From Minwuia thermotolerans (lineage in GTDB: Bacteria > Pseudomonadota > Alphaproteobacteria > Minwuiales > Minwuiaceae), in the NCBI RefSeq assembly GCF_002924445.1, contig NZ_PIGG01000068.1:1-64000 (forward strand): a stretch of 64,000 nt of DNA, read 5' to 3'. Under the pieces are notes generated by a model. That model ran no database searches. It was given only the letters and a program-made list of their open reading frames with translations, and was not told the origin of the DNA. Numbering within the stretch: position 1 is the first letter of the stretch; each line of letters opens with the position of its first letter. Made by a program: the position numbers and the translations under genes. This document shows positions 25,901 through 34,177 of this stretch, piece after piece.

Positions 25901-26103
25901 TCGAGGCCACGCGCGGGGTGCTGCGCACGACCAGACCGTTCGCTGCTGCCGAGGGCCCGGCAACGATAATCGGCAGCGTCGACCTGCCGCGTTGGCGGCT
26001 CGATCTCGAGTTGAGAGGTCTGGAGGGTGCGGGCGGGGCCGAGCCGGGGACACTGTCGATTGCAGGGCCCGTGGATGCGCCCCGGTTGAGCGTCGCGCCC
26101 TGA
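22954..26103 (+). CDS. AsmA family protein
   Basis: This 1049-residue protein is anchored by one N-terminal membrane helix (residues 3-22, AFLIILAILVALVFGALFAA), with the remainder in the periplasm. It has an AsmA N-terminal region (DYRGDVQAGLSRALGQPVRLEGELAFRILPTPRLTAGGVVVE) and repeated beta-rich segments, ending in an AsmA_2 region near the C-terminus. AsmA-like proteins act in phospholipid delivery to the outer membrane and in outer-membrane assembly. The start is a GTG at 22954. The gene sits between DUF4169 and a ribbon-helix-helix gene, both on the opposite strand. Confidence 0.93.
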   Translation: MRAFLIILAILVALVFGALFAAPLVIDPEDYRGDVQAGLSRALGQPVRLEGELAFRILPTPRLTAGGVVVEGGSARDLDPILTARRAEMRLSLGSLLAGEFLAEHVELVEPVITLHADLTGRTNYAGLRAPDRGDGLSIGVLGISGGVLNYRDQPAGRVLSASDLSGAINLDGSAGSVTGHLAGVWQGRDVDVNFRLGQGARPSLFVEMNLDDTAMARFQGRLSDPSAGVAEGQFEADIADLRAFENVFALVPPGEEPVPLRFRAGARLDGSELVFDGISGMLADAAFGGRLGADLGASPALDVALAFDKLAGPPLLASLRHWPDGGATAARALDRLPELGVAIRLDVGLVEFGDGYVRQFTLDARLANGALSIGRVSALLPGGSDLAFSGELRLAAGAYRLDGSVEMVSDNLVSLLEWGGVTVPQDARGRLRNLSLSAAVGITSDVAQVTGIDLRLDQSRLTGGVAIALVERLSFSLDVAVDQINADAYAALFGLRAWRWGVLMPDPAAPRLPLLDRFDTNAIIRIDRLVAGSEVAEDVLLEAGLLDGNLTLTALRIGALQGAEVLISGRVDTPENPRFELEANVTAPDMGAFLGALGATGGGIAGRLRDVSLDAGLEGGFASAALSVAFGSAELDGRIEGAVADWLAAPGFDLRVSLESPSAPALRRLAFPDWRLPFVLAGPVTVEGSVTGSPERLGIAGRMDAMAARLDLIGEVGGSEEGETAYRFDARLRHGDVIALMESLWSGYRPSAAGGAALDVTAVAEGGSFSLRLAELEARAGDDRLNGAVGIDWRGKPEVIANVTDGRLDLGPYLPKSAVENETGGRRWSLAPIGTSWLRGVRLDATVDMERLTADGLSLAPFHASLAISDGRMVAEELRGGIGEGEIGGRMTFGADGVPFVEAEVQGRGVQLSPMLAVLLGEIPALEGDADFEAALEGRGVTAFDMIRALSGRVEVTRADLAFDPVDETLPAPDLEGLAGTLEATRGVLRTTRPFAAAEGPATIIGSVDLPRWRLDLELRGLEGAGGAEPGTLSIAGPVDAPRLSVAP

Positions 26104-26133
26104 CGTCCTCGGCCAGGCCCGACGCGGGTCCGG

Positions 26134-26448
26134 TCAGTGGGTACTGCCGCCGCCGGCTTCGGTGCGCGGCGCGCTGCCGCCGGCGCCAAGGGCCTGCCTG
26201 TATGTTTCCAGCAGATAGACGCGGATGGCGCTCGAAAGGTTCTGGCTTTCGCGGTTCGCGTCGATCTCCTCGACCAGTTCGCTCAGCTTGATTTCCCGGC
26301 CTTCCGCCAGTTCGCGCAGCGCGTCCCAGAAAGCGTCTTCCAGGGAAATGCTGGTCGGGTGGCCGGCGATGCGGACCGACCTCTTGTGGACGGCCGTGCC
26401 CGGAACGCGGGGGCGTCGCCCGCCTGGTGTCTGAGAATGTTCTTTCAC
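26134..26448 (-). CDS. Ribbon-helix-helix domain protein (RHH_4 type)
   Basis: This 104-residue protein carries the alphaproteobacterial RHH_4 domain at about residues 22-87, with VHKRSVRIAGHPTSISLEDAFWDALRELA and LSSAIRVYLLETYRQ. The domain should bind DNA as a dimer, but no target is known; the family often sits near fumC and DUF4169 genes. The N-terminal 20 residues and the C-terminal Gly-rich tail are variable. The long AT-rich gap upstream (26449-26954) presumably contains its promoter. Confidence 0.88.
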   Translation of the reverse strand: MKEHSQTPGGRRPRVPGTAVHKRSVRIAGHPTSISLEDAFWDALRELAEGREIKLSELVEEIDANRESQNLSSAIRVYLLETYRQALGAGGSAPRTEAGGGSTH

Positions 26449-26954
26449 AACGCTACTCTGCTTTTCATGGCGTGGTCTTTCCGATGCGTCCTGGCGCTGA
26501 TATCGACATATTGGCAGGATACTTAATTTTCAACGCACTTGCCTGGTCAACAAACCGGTCGGCATGCTTCGCCCCTGCATTGGGGTAGATGCGGTGACGC
26601 GGTGAATGCGCTTGTTCCCATGGGTTCTTGTTTGAAATGGGGCGAGAAGAGCACAATTCTATGCTCCCCCGGCAAGGTTGATTACTATTCTTTGTTGCGC
26701 TCCCGCTGTGATTTTGCGAAGTATCTTGTTACCATCCAAGGTTGATCCAGCATGCTGGTACCACGTCTAGGTCGAATCGGGAAGAGCAATACTTCATGTA
26801 GTATTATGGTAGCGCGAAAACATGAATGCCTTTACATGGGAGTTGTCGTTTGGCGGGACGTTCGCCTTGTGCCGCACCCGGCCGTGACCAATCAGTGATC
26901 ATCGGCCCGGGCCGGTTCGGCCCCTTCGGTTCAGCCGCAGCGGCCGCCTTCCTC
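26449..26954. other. 506-base AT-rich intergenic region with several palindromes
   Basis: No convincing gene is present. Most of 26480-26850 is much AT-richer than its surroundings. It contains CCAGCATGCTGG (26747-26758, perfect), an adjacent TGGTACCA (26756-26763) and AATACTTCATGTAGTATT (26788-26805, six-base arms). A GGGCCG/CGGCCC hairpin at 26909-26923 lies just after the stop of the fused monooxygenase gene. The only gene that could read from here is the ribbon-helix-helix gene. The region may hold its promoter or be a remnant of a lost gene. Confidence 0.5.
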
Positions 26955-29291
26955 TCAGTCGGCGGAAAGACGGGTCATCTCCGGTCGTGCGGCCCGCGCC
27001 TGCCGGCGAAGTTCCGCCAGTTCCTCGCCGTCGCGCCGGGCGACGGCGTAGAGCTGATCGCGGCCGGCCAGATACGGGTCGGGCCAGTGCTGCCGGCCAT
27101 GGCCGTAACGCGCTGCCGCATGGAGGGTGAAGTACGGGTCGGCGAGATGGGGGCGGGCCAGGGCCACCAGATCGGCGCGCCCGGAGAGCACGATCGTGTT
27201 CACCTGGTCGGCGGTGGTGATGTTGCCGACGGCCATGGTGGGGATGCCGAGGTCCTGGCGGACCGCATCGGCGAAGGGTGTCTGGAACATGCGGCCATAG
27301 ACCGGCTTCTGGTCGGGCACCGTCTGGCCCGCCGAGACGTCGACCAGGTCGACGCCCGCGTCCTTCAGCATCGCCGCCGCGGCGAGAAAATCCGCTTCGG
27401 TCAGCCCCTCCGGCATCCAGTCGGTGGCCGAGAGACGTACCGACATGGGCTTGTCCGCTGACCAGGCCTCCCTGGCGGCGCAGAACACCTGCAGGGGAAA
27501 GCGCATGCGGTTCTCGATGGACCCGCCATGTTCGTCGGTCCGCCTGTTTGTCAGCGGCGAGATGAACGACGCCAGCAGGTAGCCGTGCGCCATGTGGATC
27601 TCCAGCATGTCGAAGCCGGCCCGGTCGGCCCGTCGTGCGGCGGCCGCGAAGTCCTCGACCACCCGGTCCATATCACCGGCCGTCATTTCCTTCGGCACCT
27701 GGCTGTCGGGGAAGTAGGGGATGGGCGAGGCCGAGACGATCGGCCAGTTGCCTTCTCTTAGTGGCCGGTCCATCGCCTCCCAGCCGAGCTGGGTCGAACC
27801 CTTGCGCCCGGCATGGCCCAGCTGCATGGCGATCTTCGCCGCCGAGCGCGCATGCACGAAGTCGACGACCCGCTTCCACGCGGCCTCCTGCTCGTCGTTC
27901 CACAGGCCGGTGCAGCCAGGCGAGATCCGCGCGTCCGCCGAGATGTCGGTCATTTCCGTGAAGATCAGCCCGGCCCCGCCGATGGCGCGGCTGCCAAGAT
28001 GCACGAGATGCCAGTCGTCGGGCACGCCGTCGCTGGCCGAATACTGACACATGGGCGAGACCACAACCCGGTTGGCGAGCGTCATGCCGCGCAGCCGGAA
28101 GGGCGTGAACATCGGCGGCGGCGTCTCGTTTTCCGGCACGGGCAGGCCCTTCGCGCGGCAGTCGTCGACGAACCAGCGCCCGGCGGCCTCGACCATGGCC
28201 GGGTCGCGCATCATCAGGTTGTCGTAGGTGATCTGCTTGGAGCGCGAGAGCATGGAGAAGTTGAACTGCAGCGGCGGCAGACGGAAGTTCCGCTTCACGT
28301 TCTCGAACCATTGCAGCGATACGTTTGCGGCGTGCTGGGTCTTCTCCACCTCTTCGCGGCGCGTGGCGTCGTAATGGGCCAGCGCCGCCTTGACGTCATC
28401 GCCATGGCCGAGCACCGATCCCGCGAGCGCGATGGCGTCCTCCATGGCCAGCTTGGTGCCGGAACCGATGGAGAAATGCGCCGTGTGCGCCGCATCCCCC
28501 AGTATGACCACGTTCTCGTGCACCCAGCTCTCGCAGCTCACGGCGGGGAAACGGCGCCAGACGGAACGGTTGGTGAGCAGCGGGTGGCCCTGCAGTTCCT
28601 CGCGGAACAGCGCCTCCAGATAGCGGACCGAGCCTTCTTCGTCGTCCTCGCGCAGCCCGGCCGCCTCGAAGGTTTCCGGCGTCGTCTCGACGACCCAGGT
28701 CGCCGCCTCGCCGCGGAAGCGGTAGGCGTGGATCATCCAGTGGCCGTGCCGGTTCTCCTTGAAGTGGAAGGTGAAGGCCTTGAGCGGGGCGGTGGAGCCC
28801 ATCCAGGCGAACCTGTTGCGCTTCAGGTCGACCGTCGGGCGGAACCTCCCGGCATAGGCCGAGCGCACGGTCGAGTTGACGCCGTCGGCGCCAACCAGCA
28901 GGTCGCAGTCGCGAAGGGCTTCCACATCCGTGACATCGGCTTCGAAGATGGTTCGGACGCCCAGTTCCTCGGCCCGCTGGCGCAGGATGGTCAGCAGCTC
29001 CAGGCGGCTGATGCCGCAGAAGCCGTGGCCGGTGGAGCGGATGACCTCGCCGCGATAGTGGGTGTCGATCTCTTCCCAGTAGGCGAAGCGCTCGATGATC
29101 TGCTCGTAGCTGACAGGATCGGCGTCGCGGAAATGGCCCAGCGTTTCGTCGGAGAACACGACGCCGAAGCCGAACGTGTCGTCGGGACGATTGCGTTCAT
29201 GCACCGTGACGTCCAGATCGCCGCGCGCCTTGCGCAGCAGGATCGCGAGATAAAGCCCGGCCGGCCCCCCGCCTATCACGTTGATCTTCAT
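26955..29291 (-). CDS. Fused aryl-CoA monooxygenase/oxidoreductase (salicylyl-CoA 5-hydroxylase or 2-aminobenzoyl-CoA monooxygenase type)
   Basis: This 778-residue fusion has an N-terminal FAD-dependent hydroxylase (about 1-390; [30 protein letters not shown] and [24 protein letters not shown]) and a C-terminal old-yellow-enzyme domain (about 398-770; [41 protein letters not shown]). The architecture is that of 2-aminobenzoyl-CoA monooxygenase/reductase and of bifunctional salicylyl-CoA 5-hydroxylase. These enzymes hydroxylate, and in some cases also reduce, an aryl-CoA with NAD(P)H. No aryl-CoA ligase is in the window. It diverges from a hotdog thioesterase across a palindromic operator. Confidence 0.93.
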   Translation of the reverse strand: MKINVIGGGPAGLYLAILLRKARGDLDVTVHERNRPDDTFGFGVVFSDETLGHFRDADPVSYEQIIERFAYWEEIDTHYRGEVIRSTGHGFCGISRLELLTILRQRAEELGVRTIFEADVTDVEALRDCDLLVGADGVNSTVRSAYAGRFRPTVDLKRNRFAWMGSTAPLKAFTFHFKENRHGHWMIHAYRFRGEAATWVVETTPETFEAAGLREDDEEGSVRYLEALFREELQGHPLLTNRSVWRRFPAVSCESWVHENVVILGDAAHTAHFSIGSGTKLAMEDAIALAGSVLGHGDDVKAALAHYDATRREEVEKTQHAANVSLQWFENVKRNFRLPPLQFNFSMLSRSKQITYDNLMMRDPAMVEAAGRWFVDDCRAKGLPVPENETPPPMFTPFRLRGMTLANRVVVSPMCQYSASDGVPDDWHLVHLGSRAIGGAGLIFTEMTDISADARISPGCTGLWNDEQEAAWKRVVDFVHARSAAKIAMQLGHAGRKGSTQLGWEAMDRPLREGNWPIVSASPIPYFPDSQVPKEMTAGDMDRVVEDFAAAARRADRAGFDMLEIHMAHGYLLASFISPLTNRRTDEHGGSIENRMRFPLQVFCAAREAWSADKPMSVRLSATDWMPEGLTEADFLAAAAMLKDAGVDLVDVSAGQTVPDQKPVYGRMFQTPFADAVRQDLGIPTMAVGNITTADQVNTIVLSGRADLVALARPHLADPYFTLHAAARYGHGRQHWPDPYLAGRDQLYAVARRDGEELAELRRQARAARPEMTRLSAD

Positions 29292-29320
29292 CGGCCATTC
29301 TCCATCGCGGGAGATATTTT

Positions 29321-29333
29321 ATACTTAAAGTAT
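29321..29333. promoter_or_regulatory. Palindromic operator between the aryl-CoA monooxygenase and thioesterase genes
   Basis: ATACTTAAAGTAT is a perfect palindrome around a central A, set in an AT-rich patch 30 bases upstream of the monooxygenase start. The position within the divergent promoter region suggests a binding site for a repressor of MarR, TetR or similar type. No regulator gene is adjacent, so the binding protein is unknown. Confidence 0.5.
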
Positions 29334-29458
29334 TTTGGAGGCCAGTGGCGCGCGGGGGCGGCCGCCGCCGCTCTCCGTTCAGGACTTTGCAAGGCGGCCG
29401 CCCCCTGCTTATCTGTGCGCCGGGTTCGGGAGGCAACCGCAATGGGGGAGGAGCCGGC

Positions 29459-29896
29459 ATGGACGCGCGCGCATCGGAACTGACGCTGACGGAAGCCCGC
29501 CGCGGCGCCGAGGAGTGGTTCGCCCCCTGGGTGAAGGATCTCGGCCTGGTCGTGGAGGAGATCGGGCGCGGCCGCGTGCGACTGCGCATCCCGAAGAACG
29601 ACCGGCTGAACCGCATGGGCGGGATCCTGTCGGGACAGGCCATGATGGCCGTCGCCGACACCGCCATGGTCTTCGCCATCCGGTCCTGCCTGTCGGGCGG
29701 CGAGAACATCGCCACGGTGCAGCAGTCGACCAGTTTCTTCCGCGCGGTGGCCGACGCCGACCTGATCTGCGAGGCCCGCGTGGTCAAGGAAGGCCGGACG
29801 ACCATGTTCGGCGACTGCCTGCTCCACGCCGACGGACAGGCGGAGAAGCCCGCCGCCCAGGCCACGGTGGTCTATGCCGTCATCCCCAACAGATAG
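29459..29896 (+). CDS. PaaI-type hotdog-fold thioesterase
   Basis: This 145-residue hotdog protein has the PaaI-like active-site stretch NRMGGILSGQAMMAVADTAMVFAI with the conserved aspartate, and QQSTSFFRAVADADLICEARVV further on. Such enzymes hydrolyse aryl- or acyl-CoA esters and often release CoA from dead-end intermediates of aromatic degradation. The ATG at 29459 is preceded by GGGGGAGGAG. Divergence from the aryl-CoA hydroxylase makes a role in the same pathway likely. It overlaps the following hprK gene by 23 bases. Confidence 0.85.
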   Translation: MDARASELTLTEARRGAEEWFAPWVKDLGLVVEEIGRGRVRLRIPKNDRLNRMGGILSGQAMMAVADTAMVFAIRSCLSGGENIATVQQSTSFFRAVADADLICEARVVKEGRTTMFGDCLLHADGQAEKPAAQATVVYAVIPNR

Positions 29897-30347
29897 CGGC
29901 GTCTCGATCCTTCACGCCACCTGCGTCGAGGTGGATGGTGTCGCGGTGCTGTTCGAGGGGCCGTCCGGCAGCGGCAAGTCCGACCTCGCCCTGCGGCTGG
30001 TCGCGGAGGGGGCGCGGCTGATTGCGGACGACCGCACGGCGCTGTCGGCCGCCGGGGGACGGCTGAGGGCCCGTGCGCCGGAGCCCATCCGGGGATTTCT
30101 CGAGGTGCGCGGCCTGGGAATAGTGCGGCTGGAGCCATCCGAATGCGCCGCCGAAGCGGCGGTGGCGGCGCTGATCGGGCTCACCGCCAATCGCATTGTC
30201 GTGAAACGTATGCCCGATCCGGCCGAAAGGCCTGTTCTCGGCTTCAACCTGCCCTTCCTGGAGCTATATCCATTCGAGGAATCGGCGACTGCGAAGCTGC
30301 GCATGTTCCTGCGCACGCTCGCGGATCCGGAGAAGCTGGTCGAATGA
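29874..30347 (+). CDS. hprK: HPr kinase/phosphorylase, short alphaproteobacterial form
   Basis: HprK phosphorylates and dephosphorylates the regulatory serine of HPr. The product is 157 residues, about half the length of the Firmicutes enzyme, and lacks the N-terminal domain, as is usual in alphaproteobacteria. It has the P-loop GPSGSGKSD and the LEVRGLGIVRL stretch of the family. The start ATG at 29874 lies within the end of the thioesterase gene. The stop overlaps the rapZ start as ATGA, so hprK, rapZ, the EIIA gene and ptsH form one unit. Confidence 0.93.
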   Translation: MPSSPTDSGVSILHATCVEVDGVAVLFEGPSGSGKSDLALRLVAEGARLIADDRTALSAAGGRLRARAPEPIRGFLEVRGLGIVRLEPSECAAEAAVAALIGLTANRIVVKRMPDPAERPVLGFNLPFLELYPFEESATAKLRMFLRTLADPEKLVE

Positions 30348-31261
30348 ACGACGGGAACGGAGAACGTATTGCAGACAGCGGCCGGGTGCTGCTGGTCAGC
30401 GGCATGTCGGGCGCAGGCAAGAGCTCGGCCCTGAAGATCCTCGAGGACATGGGCTGGGAGGTCGTCGACAACCTGCCGCTCAACCTGCTGGAGCGGCTGC
30501 TGGAAGCCGAGAATGTTTCCGCGGACGAGACGCCGCCGCTCGCCGTCGGGATCGACACCCGCACCCGCGGCTTCGACGCCGGTCATCTGGTCGATATGCT
30601 GAAGACGCTGCGGACCGGTTCACGCCGGTCGGTGGAACTCTGCTTTCTGGATGCCGATCCGGACGTCCTGCAGCGGCGCTTCACCGAGACCCGCCGTCGC
30701 CACCCGCTGGCCGCCGACCGCACCGTGATGGACGGCATCCGCATGGAGCGGCGCATGCTGGAGGTGCTGCGGGAACGGACCGACGAGATGATCGACACGT
30801 CGGAGTTCGCCCTGCCTGATCTGCGCCGGGTGCTGGGCGCGCGCTACAGTCCGGAACGGCCGGCCGGGCTGCAGGTCTTCGTTACGTCCTTCTCCTATCG
30901 CCACGGCCTGCCGCGGGACGCCGATCTGGTGTTCGACGTCCGCTTCCTGCGCAACCCGCACTATGTGCCGGCGCTGAAGCCCGGAACCGGCCTCGACGAG
31001 GATGTCCGCGCGCACATCCGCGCCGACGAAGCCTGGGAGCCGTTCGTGGAGAAAACGACGGATATGCTGGCGCTGCTGCTGCCCCGCTACGGCTCGGAGG
31101 GAAAGTCCTACCTGACGATCGCCTTCGGCTGCACCGGCGGGCGGCACCGTTCCGTCTACGCGGCGAGCCTGTTCGGCCAACGCTTGCGCGGACTGGCCGA
31201 TCATGTGACCGTTCGTCACCGGGACCTTGACCGGCCGGGCGTGATTCCCTCCCCGGCCTGA
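30344..31261 (+). CDS. rapZ: RNase adapter/nucleotide-binding protein RapZ
   Basis: This 305-residue RapZ (YvcJ) family protein has a P-loop (GMSGAGKSS) and a C-terminal domain with IAFGCTGGRHRSVY. In E. coli RapZ guides RNase E to the small RNA GlmZ and so controls glucosamine-6-phosphate synthase. In alphaproteobacteria it lies in the PTS regulatory cluster, as here, and its RNA target is not established. ATG at 30344 overlaps the hprK stop. A 28-base gap separates it from the EIIA gene. Confidence 0.96.
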   Translation: MNDGNGERIADSGRVLLVSGMSGAGKSSALKILEDMGWEVVDNLPLNLLERLLEAENVSADETPPLAVGIDTRTRGFDAGHLVDMLKTLRTGSRRSVELCFLDADPDVLQRRFTETRRRHPLAADRTVMDGIRMERRMLEVLRERTDEMIDTSEFALPDLRRVLGARYSPERPAGLQVFVTSFSYRHGLPRDADLVFDVRFLRNPHYVPALKPGTGLDEDVRAHIRADEAWEPFVEKTTDMLALLLPRYGSEGKSYLTIAFGCTGGRHRSVYAASLFGQRLRGLADHVTVRHRDLDRPGVIPSPA

Positions 31262-31289
31262 TGAAAACGGAATCGGAGAAATCGCTACA

Positions 31290-31697
31290 ATGATCGGCAT
31301 GGTGTTGGTCACGCACGGCCGGCTGGCGGAGGAATTCATCGCCGCCACCGAACACGTCGTCGGCGCCCAGCAGAACGTCCGCGCCATCTCCATCGGCCCC
31401 GATGACGACATGGACCAGCGGCGGACCGACATCATGGACGCGGTCGGCGACGTCGACGAGGGGGAGGGCGTGATCGTTCTGACGGACATGTTCGGCGGGA
31501 CGCCGTCGAACCTGGCGATTTCGATCATGGACCAGGGGCGGCTGGAAGTGATCGCCGGCATGAACCTGCCGATGCTGATCAAGCTCGCGACGGTGCGCGA
31601 ACACAGTTCGCTGAAGGAGGCCGCCGAGACGGCGCAGGAATACGGGCGCAAGTACATCAACATCGCGTCCGCCGTGCTGGCGAGCGGGAGCCAGTGA
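31290..31697 (+). CDS. PTS EIIA component, mannose/fructose family
   Basis: This 135-residue EIIA-Man-like domain begins MIGMVLVTHGRLAEEF, with the phosphorylated histidine at residue 9, and contains VIVLTDMFGGTPSNLAI. No EIIB, EIIC or EIID permease subunit is nearby. As in other alphaproteobacteria it probably serves a regulatory phosphorelay rather than sugar uptake. Its stop overlaps the ptsH start. The local set lacks enzyme I, which must be encoded elsewhere. Confidence 0.93.
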   Translation: MIGMVLVTHGRLAEEFIAATEHVVGAQQNVRAISIGPDDDMDQRRTDIMDAVGDVDEGEGVIVLTDMFGGTPSNLAISIMDQGRLEVIAGMNLPMLIKLATVREHSSLKEAAETAQEYGRKYINIASAVLASGSQ

Positions 31698-31984
31698 GCG
31701 CGTCCTCCCCGCCGGTGATTCGGGAATCCCTTACCATCTGCAACGAAAAGGGGCTGCACGCCCGCGCCGCGGTCAAGTTCGTGCACTGCGCCAAGCAGTG
31801 GGAGGCCCATATCACGGTGGAGAAGGACGGCGTCGCCGTCGGGGCCGATTCCATCATGGGTCTGATGCTGCTGGCTGCGGCCAAGGGCACCGCGATCCAG
31901 GTCACGGCCGAGGGCGAGGACGCCGAGGAGGCGGTGGCGGCGCTGGGCCGGCTGGTCGCCGACCGTTTTGAAGAACCCCGCTGA
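31694..31984 (+). CDS. ptsH: Phosphocarrier protein HPr
   Basis: This 96-residue HPr has the active-site histidine in NEKGLHARAAVKF, which accepts phosphate from enzyme I. The regulatory serine region ADSIMGLMLLAAAKG is the target of HprK encoded three genes upstream. Translation starts at GTG 31694, four bases inside the EIIA gene. The last 17 bases overlap the start of meaB. Confidence 0.94.
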   Translation: MSASSPPVIRESLTICNEKGLHARAAVKFVHCAKQWEAHITVEKDGVAVGADSIMGLMLLAAAKGTAIQVTAEGEDAEEAVAALGRLVADRFEEPR

Positions 31985-32930
31985 CAGACCGGGCGCGGAC
32001 GACGCGCCACCCGAGTGGCTGGACGACTGGCTGGCGGGCGAGCGCCGCGCGCTGAGCCGCGCGATCACGGCGGTCGAGAACGAGAACCGCGAGGCGACCG
32101 CGGTGCTTCGGGCGATGCAGGGCCGCCTGGGCCGGGCCATCTCGGTCGGCTTCACCGGGCCGCCCGGCGCGGGCAAGTCGACCCTGGTCAATGCCTTCGT
32201 CCGGGAACAGCGCGAGCGCGGCCGCACGGTCGGCGTCATCGCGGTCGACCCCTCCAGTCCGATCTCCGGCGGCGCGATCCTGGGCGACCGCATCCGCATG
32301 ACCGGCCATGCCGGCGACGACGGGGTGTTCGTGCGGTCGCTGGCCAGCCGCGGCCACCTGGGCGGACTGTCGCGCAGCGCCGTCCGCGTGATGGACTGCA
32401 TGGACGCCGGCGGCCGCGACGTCATCGTCATCGAGACCGTCGGCGCCGGCCAGTCGGAGGTGGAGATCGCCGATGTGGCCGACGTCAAGGTTGTGGTTGC
32501 CGCGCCCGGCCTGGGCGACGACGTGCAGGCGATCAAGGCTGGCATCCTGGAGATCGCCGACATCCTGGTGGTCAACAAGGGCGACCACCCGCTGGCGGTC
32601 CAGACGCTCCGCCATCTGAAGACGATGGCCGGCATGCGGCCCGAGGGGACGCGGCCGGCAGTGCTGAAGACCACGGCGCTGAACGGGGAAGGGGTGGCGG
32701 AACTCGCAGCCGCGGTGGACGCGCTGGGACGGGAGCGTCGTCACGCCGCGCCCATGGCCCGTGCCCGGCGTCTGCTCCGGCGCGCGGCGCTGGATCTGGC
32801 GTCGCGGCGTCTCTCGGCGGTCGACAGCGCCGAAGTGGAGCGGCTGGCAAGGGCATTGACGACCGGGGACGCGACAGTGGAAAAGGCGGCCCTCGACCTC
32901 CTGCGACTGGCCATGAAGGACGACCGATGA
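31968..32930 (+). CDS. meaB: Methylmalonyl-CoA mutase-associated GTPase MeaB
   Basis: MeaB (ArgK) is the G-protein chaperone that loads and protects adenosylcobalamin in methylmalonyl-CoA mutase. The 320-residue product has the P-loop GFTGPPGAGKSTLVN, VGVIAVDPSSPISGGAILGDRIRM, IVIETVGAGQSEVEIADVAD and the NKGD base-recognition motif. It starts at TTG 31968 inside ptsH, an overlap of 17 bases that implies coupled translation. No mutase gene is in the window. Its place behind the PTS genes is unusual. Confidence 0.93.
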   Translation: MKNPADRPGADDAPPEWLDDWLAGERRALSRAITAVENENREATAVLRAMQGRLGRAISVGFTGPPGAGKSTLVNAFVREQRERGRTVGVIAVDPSSPISGGAILGDRIRMTGHAGDDGVFVRSLASRGHLGGLSRSAVRVMDCMDAGGRDVIVIETVGAGQSEVEIADVADVKVVVAAPGLGDDVQAIKAGILEIADILVVNKGDHPLAVQTLRHLKTMAGMRPEGTRPAVLKTTALNGEGVAELAAAVDALGRERRHAAPMARARRLLRRAALDLASRRLSAVDSAEVERLARALTTGDATVEKAALDLLRLAMKDDR

Positions 32931-34093
32931 GCCGCACGCCCCCCGAAGTCCGCGACCTGATCCGCGACCTGCCCGATTCGCAGATCCGCGAGGTGGCGCT
33001 GGACTACATCGGCAAGCCCGGCCTGATCGCGCTCTGGTTCGGCGAGTCGGACGAGGAGACGCCTGACTTCATCCGCGACGCCGCCAAGGCGGCGCTGGAC
33101 GCGGGCGAGACCTTCTACGCTCCCAATGCCGGCATCGGGCCGCTGCGCGCCGAGATCCAGGCCTACATGACGCGGATCTACGGCCGCGACTTCGCGCGCG
33201 ACCGCTTCACGGTCACGGCCTCCGGCATGAACGCGATCATGCTCGCCTTCCAGGCGCTGGTGGACCCGGGCGACAACGTGCTGGTGATCAGCCCGGTCTG
33301 GCCCAACTGCGCCGAGACCGTGAAGATCCTGAGCGGCGAGGTGCGCCGCGTGCTGCTGGACGAGCGCGACGGCCGCTGGTCGCTGGACCTGGACCGGCTG
33401 TTCGACGCCGCCGACGAGCGCACGAAGGCGGTCTTCATCAACTCGCCGGGCAACCCGACGGGCTGGATGATGCCGGAGGATCAGCGCGACGCGATCATGG
33501 AATGGGCGCGCAGGCGGGGCATCTGGCTGATCGCCGACGACGTCTACGCCAGGCTGGTCTACGACCGCCACCACGCGCCGTCCTTCGTCGAGGTCGCAGA
33601 CCCCGATGACCGGGTGATCGCCATCAACAGCTTCTCCAAGAGCTGGTCGATGACCGGGTGGCGGCTGGGCTGGATCACGGCGCCGGCCAGCATCGGCGGC
33701 GCGCTGGCCAAGTTGAACGAATACAACATGGCGGCGCCGACGACATTCGTGCAGCACGCCGGCGTCGCCGCGCTGCGGGACGGCGACCCCTATGTCGACG
33801 GGCTGGCCGAGCGGCTGCACCGCCGCCGGGACCTGATCACCCAGTCACTCGGCCGCTTTTCGCGCGTGCGCTACACGCCGCCGGACGCGGCCTTCTACGC
33901 CTTCTTCGCCGTCGAGGGGATGGCCGAGGGCAGCCTTGCCTTCTGCCGCAGGCTGCGCGACGAGGCAGGCGTCGGCCTCGCACCCGGCAGCGCGTTCGGT
34001 CCGGGCGGCGAGGGCTATCTCAGGCTCTGCTTCGCCAGCTCCGAAGCCGCCCTGTCGGAAGCCATGGAGCGGCTGCAACCGTACCTGGATTGA
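32927..34093 (+). CDS. Pyridoxal-phosphate aminotransferase, class I/II
   Basis: This 388-residue fold-type I aminotransferase has the PLP lysine in INSFSKSWSMTGWRLGW, the NSPGNPTGW motif and a typical C-terminal arginine region near GGEGYLRLCFAS. The amino donor and acceptor cannot be told from sequence; it is of the aspartate/aromatic aminotransferase type. The ATG at 32927 overlaps the meaB stop as ATGA. It is the last gene of the hprK-to-aminotransferase operon and is followed by a strong hairpin. Confidence 0.92.
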   Translation: MSRTPPEVRDLIRDLPDSQIREVALDYIGKPGLIALWFGESDEETPDFIRDAAKAALDAGETFYAPNAGIGPLRAEIQAYMTRIYGRDFARDRFTVTASGMNAIMLAFQALVDPGDNVLVISPVWPNCAETVKILSGEVRRVLLDERDGRWSLDLDRLFDAADERTKAVFINSPGNPTGWMMPEDQRDAIMEWARRRGIWLIADDVYARLVYDRHHAPSFVEVADPDDRVIAINSFSKSWSMTGWRLGWITAPASIGGALAKLNEYNMAAPTTFVQHAGVAALRDGDPYVDGLAERLHRRRDLITQSLGRFSRVRYTPPDAAFYAFFAVEGMAEGSLAFCRRLRDEAGVGLAPGSAFGPGGEGYLRLCFASSEAALSEAMERLQPYLD

Positions 34094-34129
34094 GAGCAGG
34101 GAGACGGAAATCCAGCTAGCCAGTCAAGA

Positions 34130-34166
34130 AGGCGCGCGAGCCGGCCATGCCATCCCTCGCGCGCCT
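34130..34166. terminator. Bidirectional hairpin between convergent genes
   Basis: A perfect 11-bp stem, AGGCGCGCGAG with CTCGCGCGCCT and a 15-base loop, lies midway in the 84-base gap between the aminotransferase and enoyl-CoA hydratase genes. No strong T run follows, but it is well placed to end both transcripts. Confidence 0.6.
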
Positions 34167-34177
34167 GGATCGACTGC

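Noticed and set aside
26747-26763. CCAGCATGCTGG and TGGTACCA palindromes as a plasmid-type origin or attachment site
   Set aside because: There are no iterons, no integrase, no Rep gene and no tRNA nearby. Short palindromes in AT-rich DNA do not support either idea.
26826-27461. A forward open frame reaching into the monooxygenase gene from the AT-rich gap
   Set aside because: Most of it is antisense to the old-yellow-enzyme domain, and the part in the gap has no ribosome site or family similarity.
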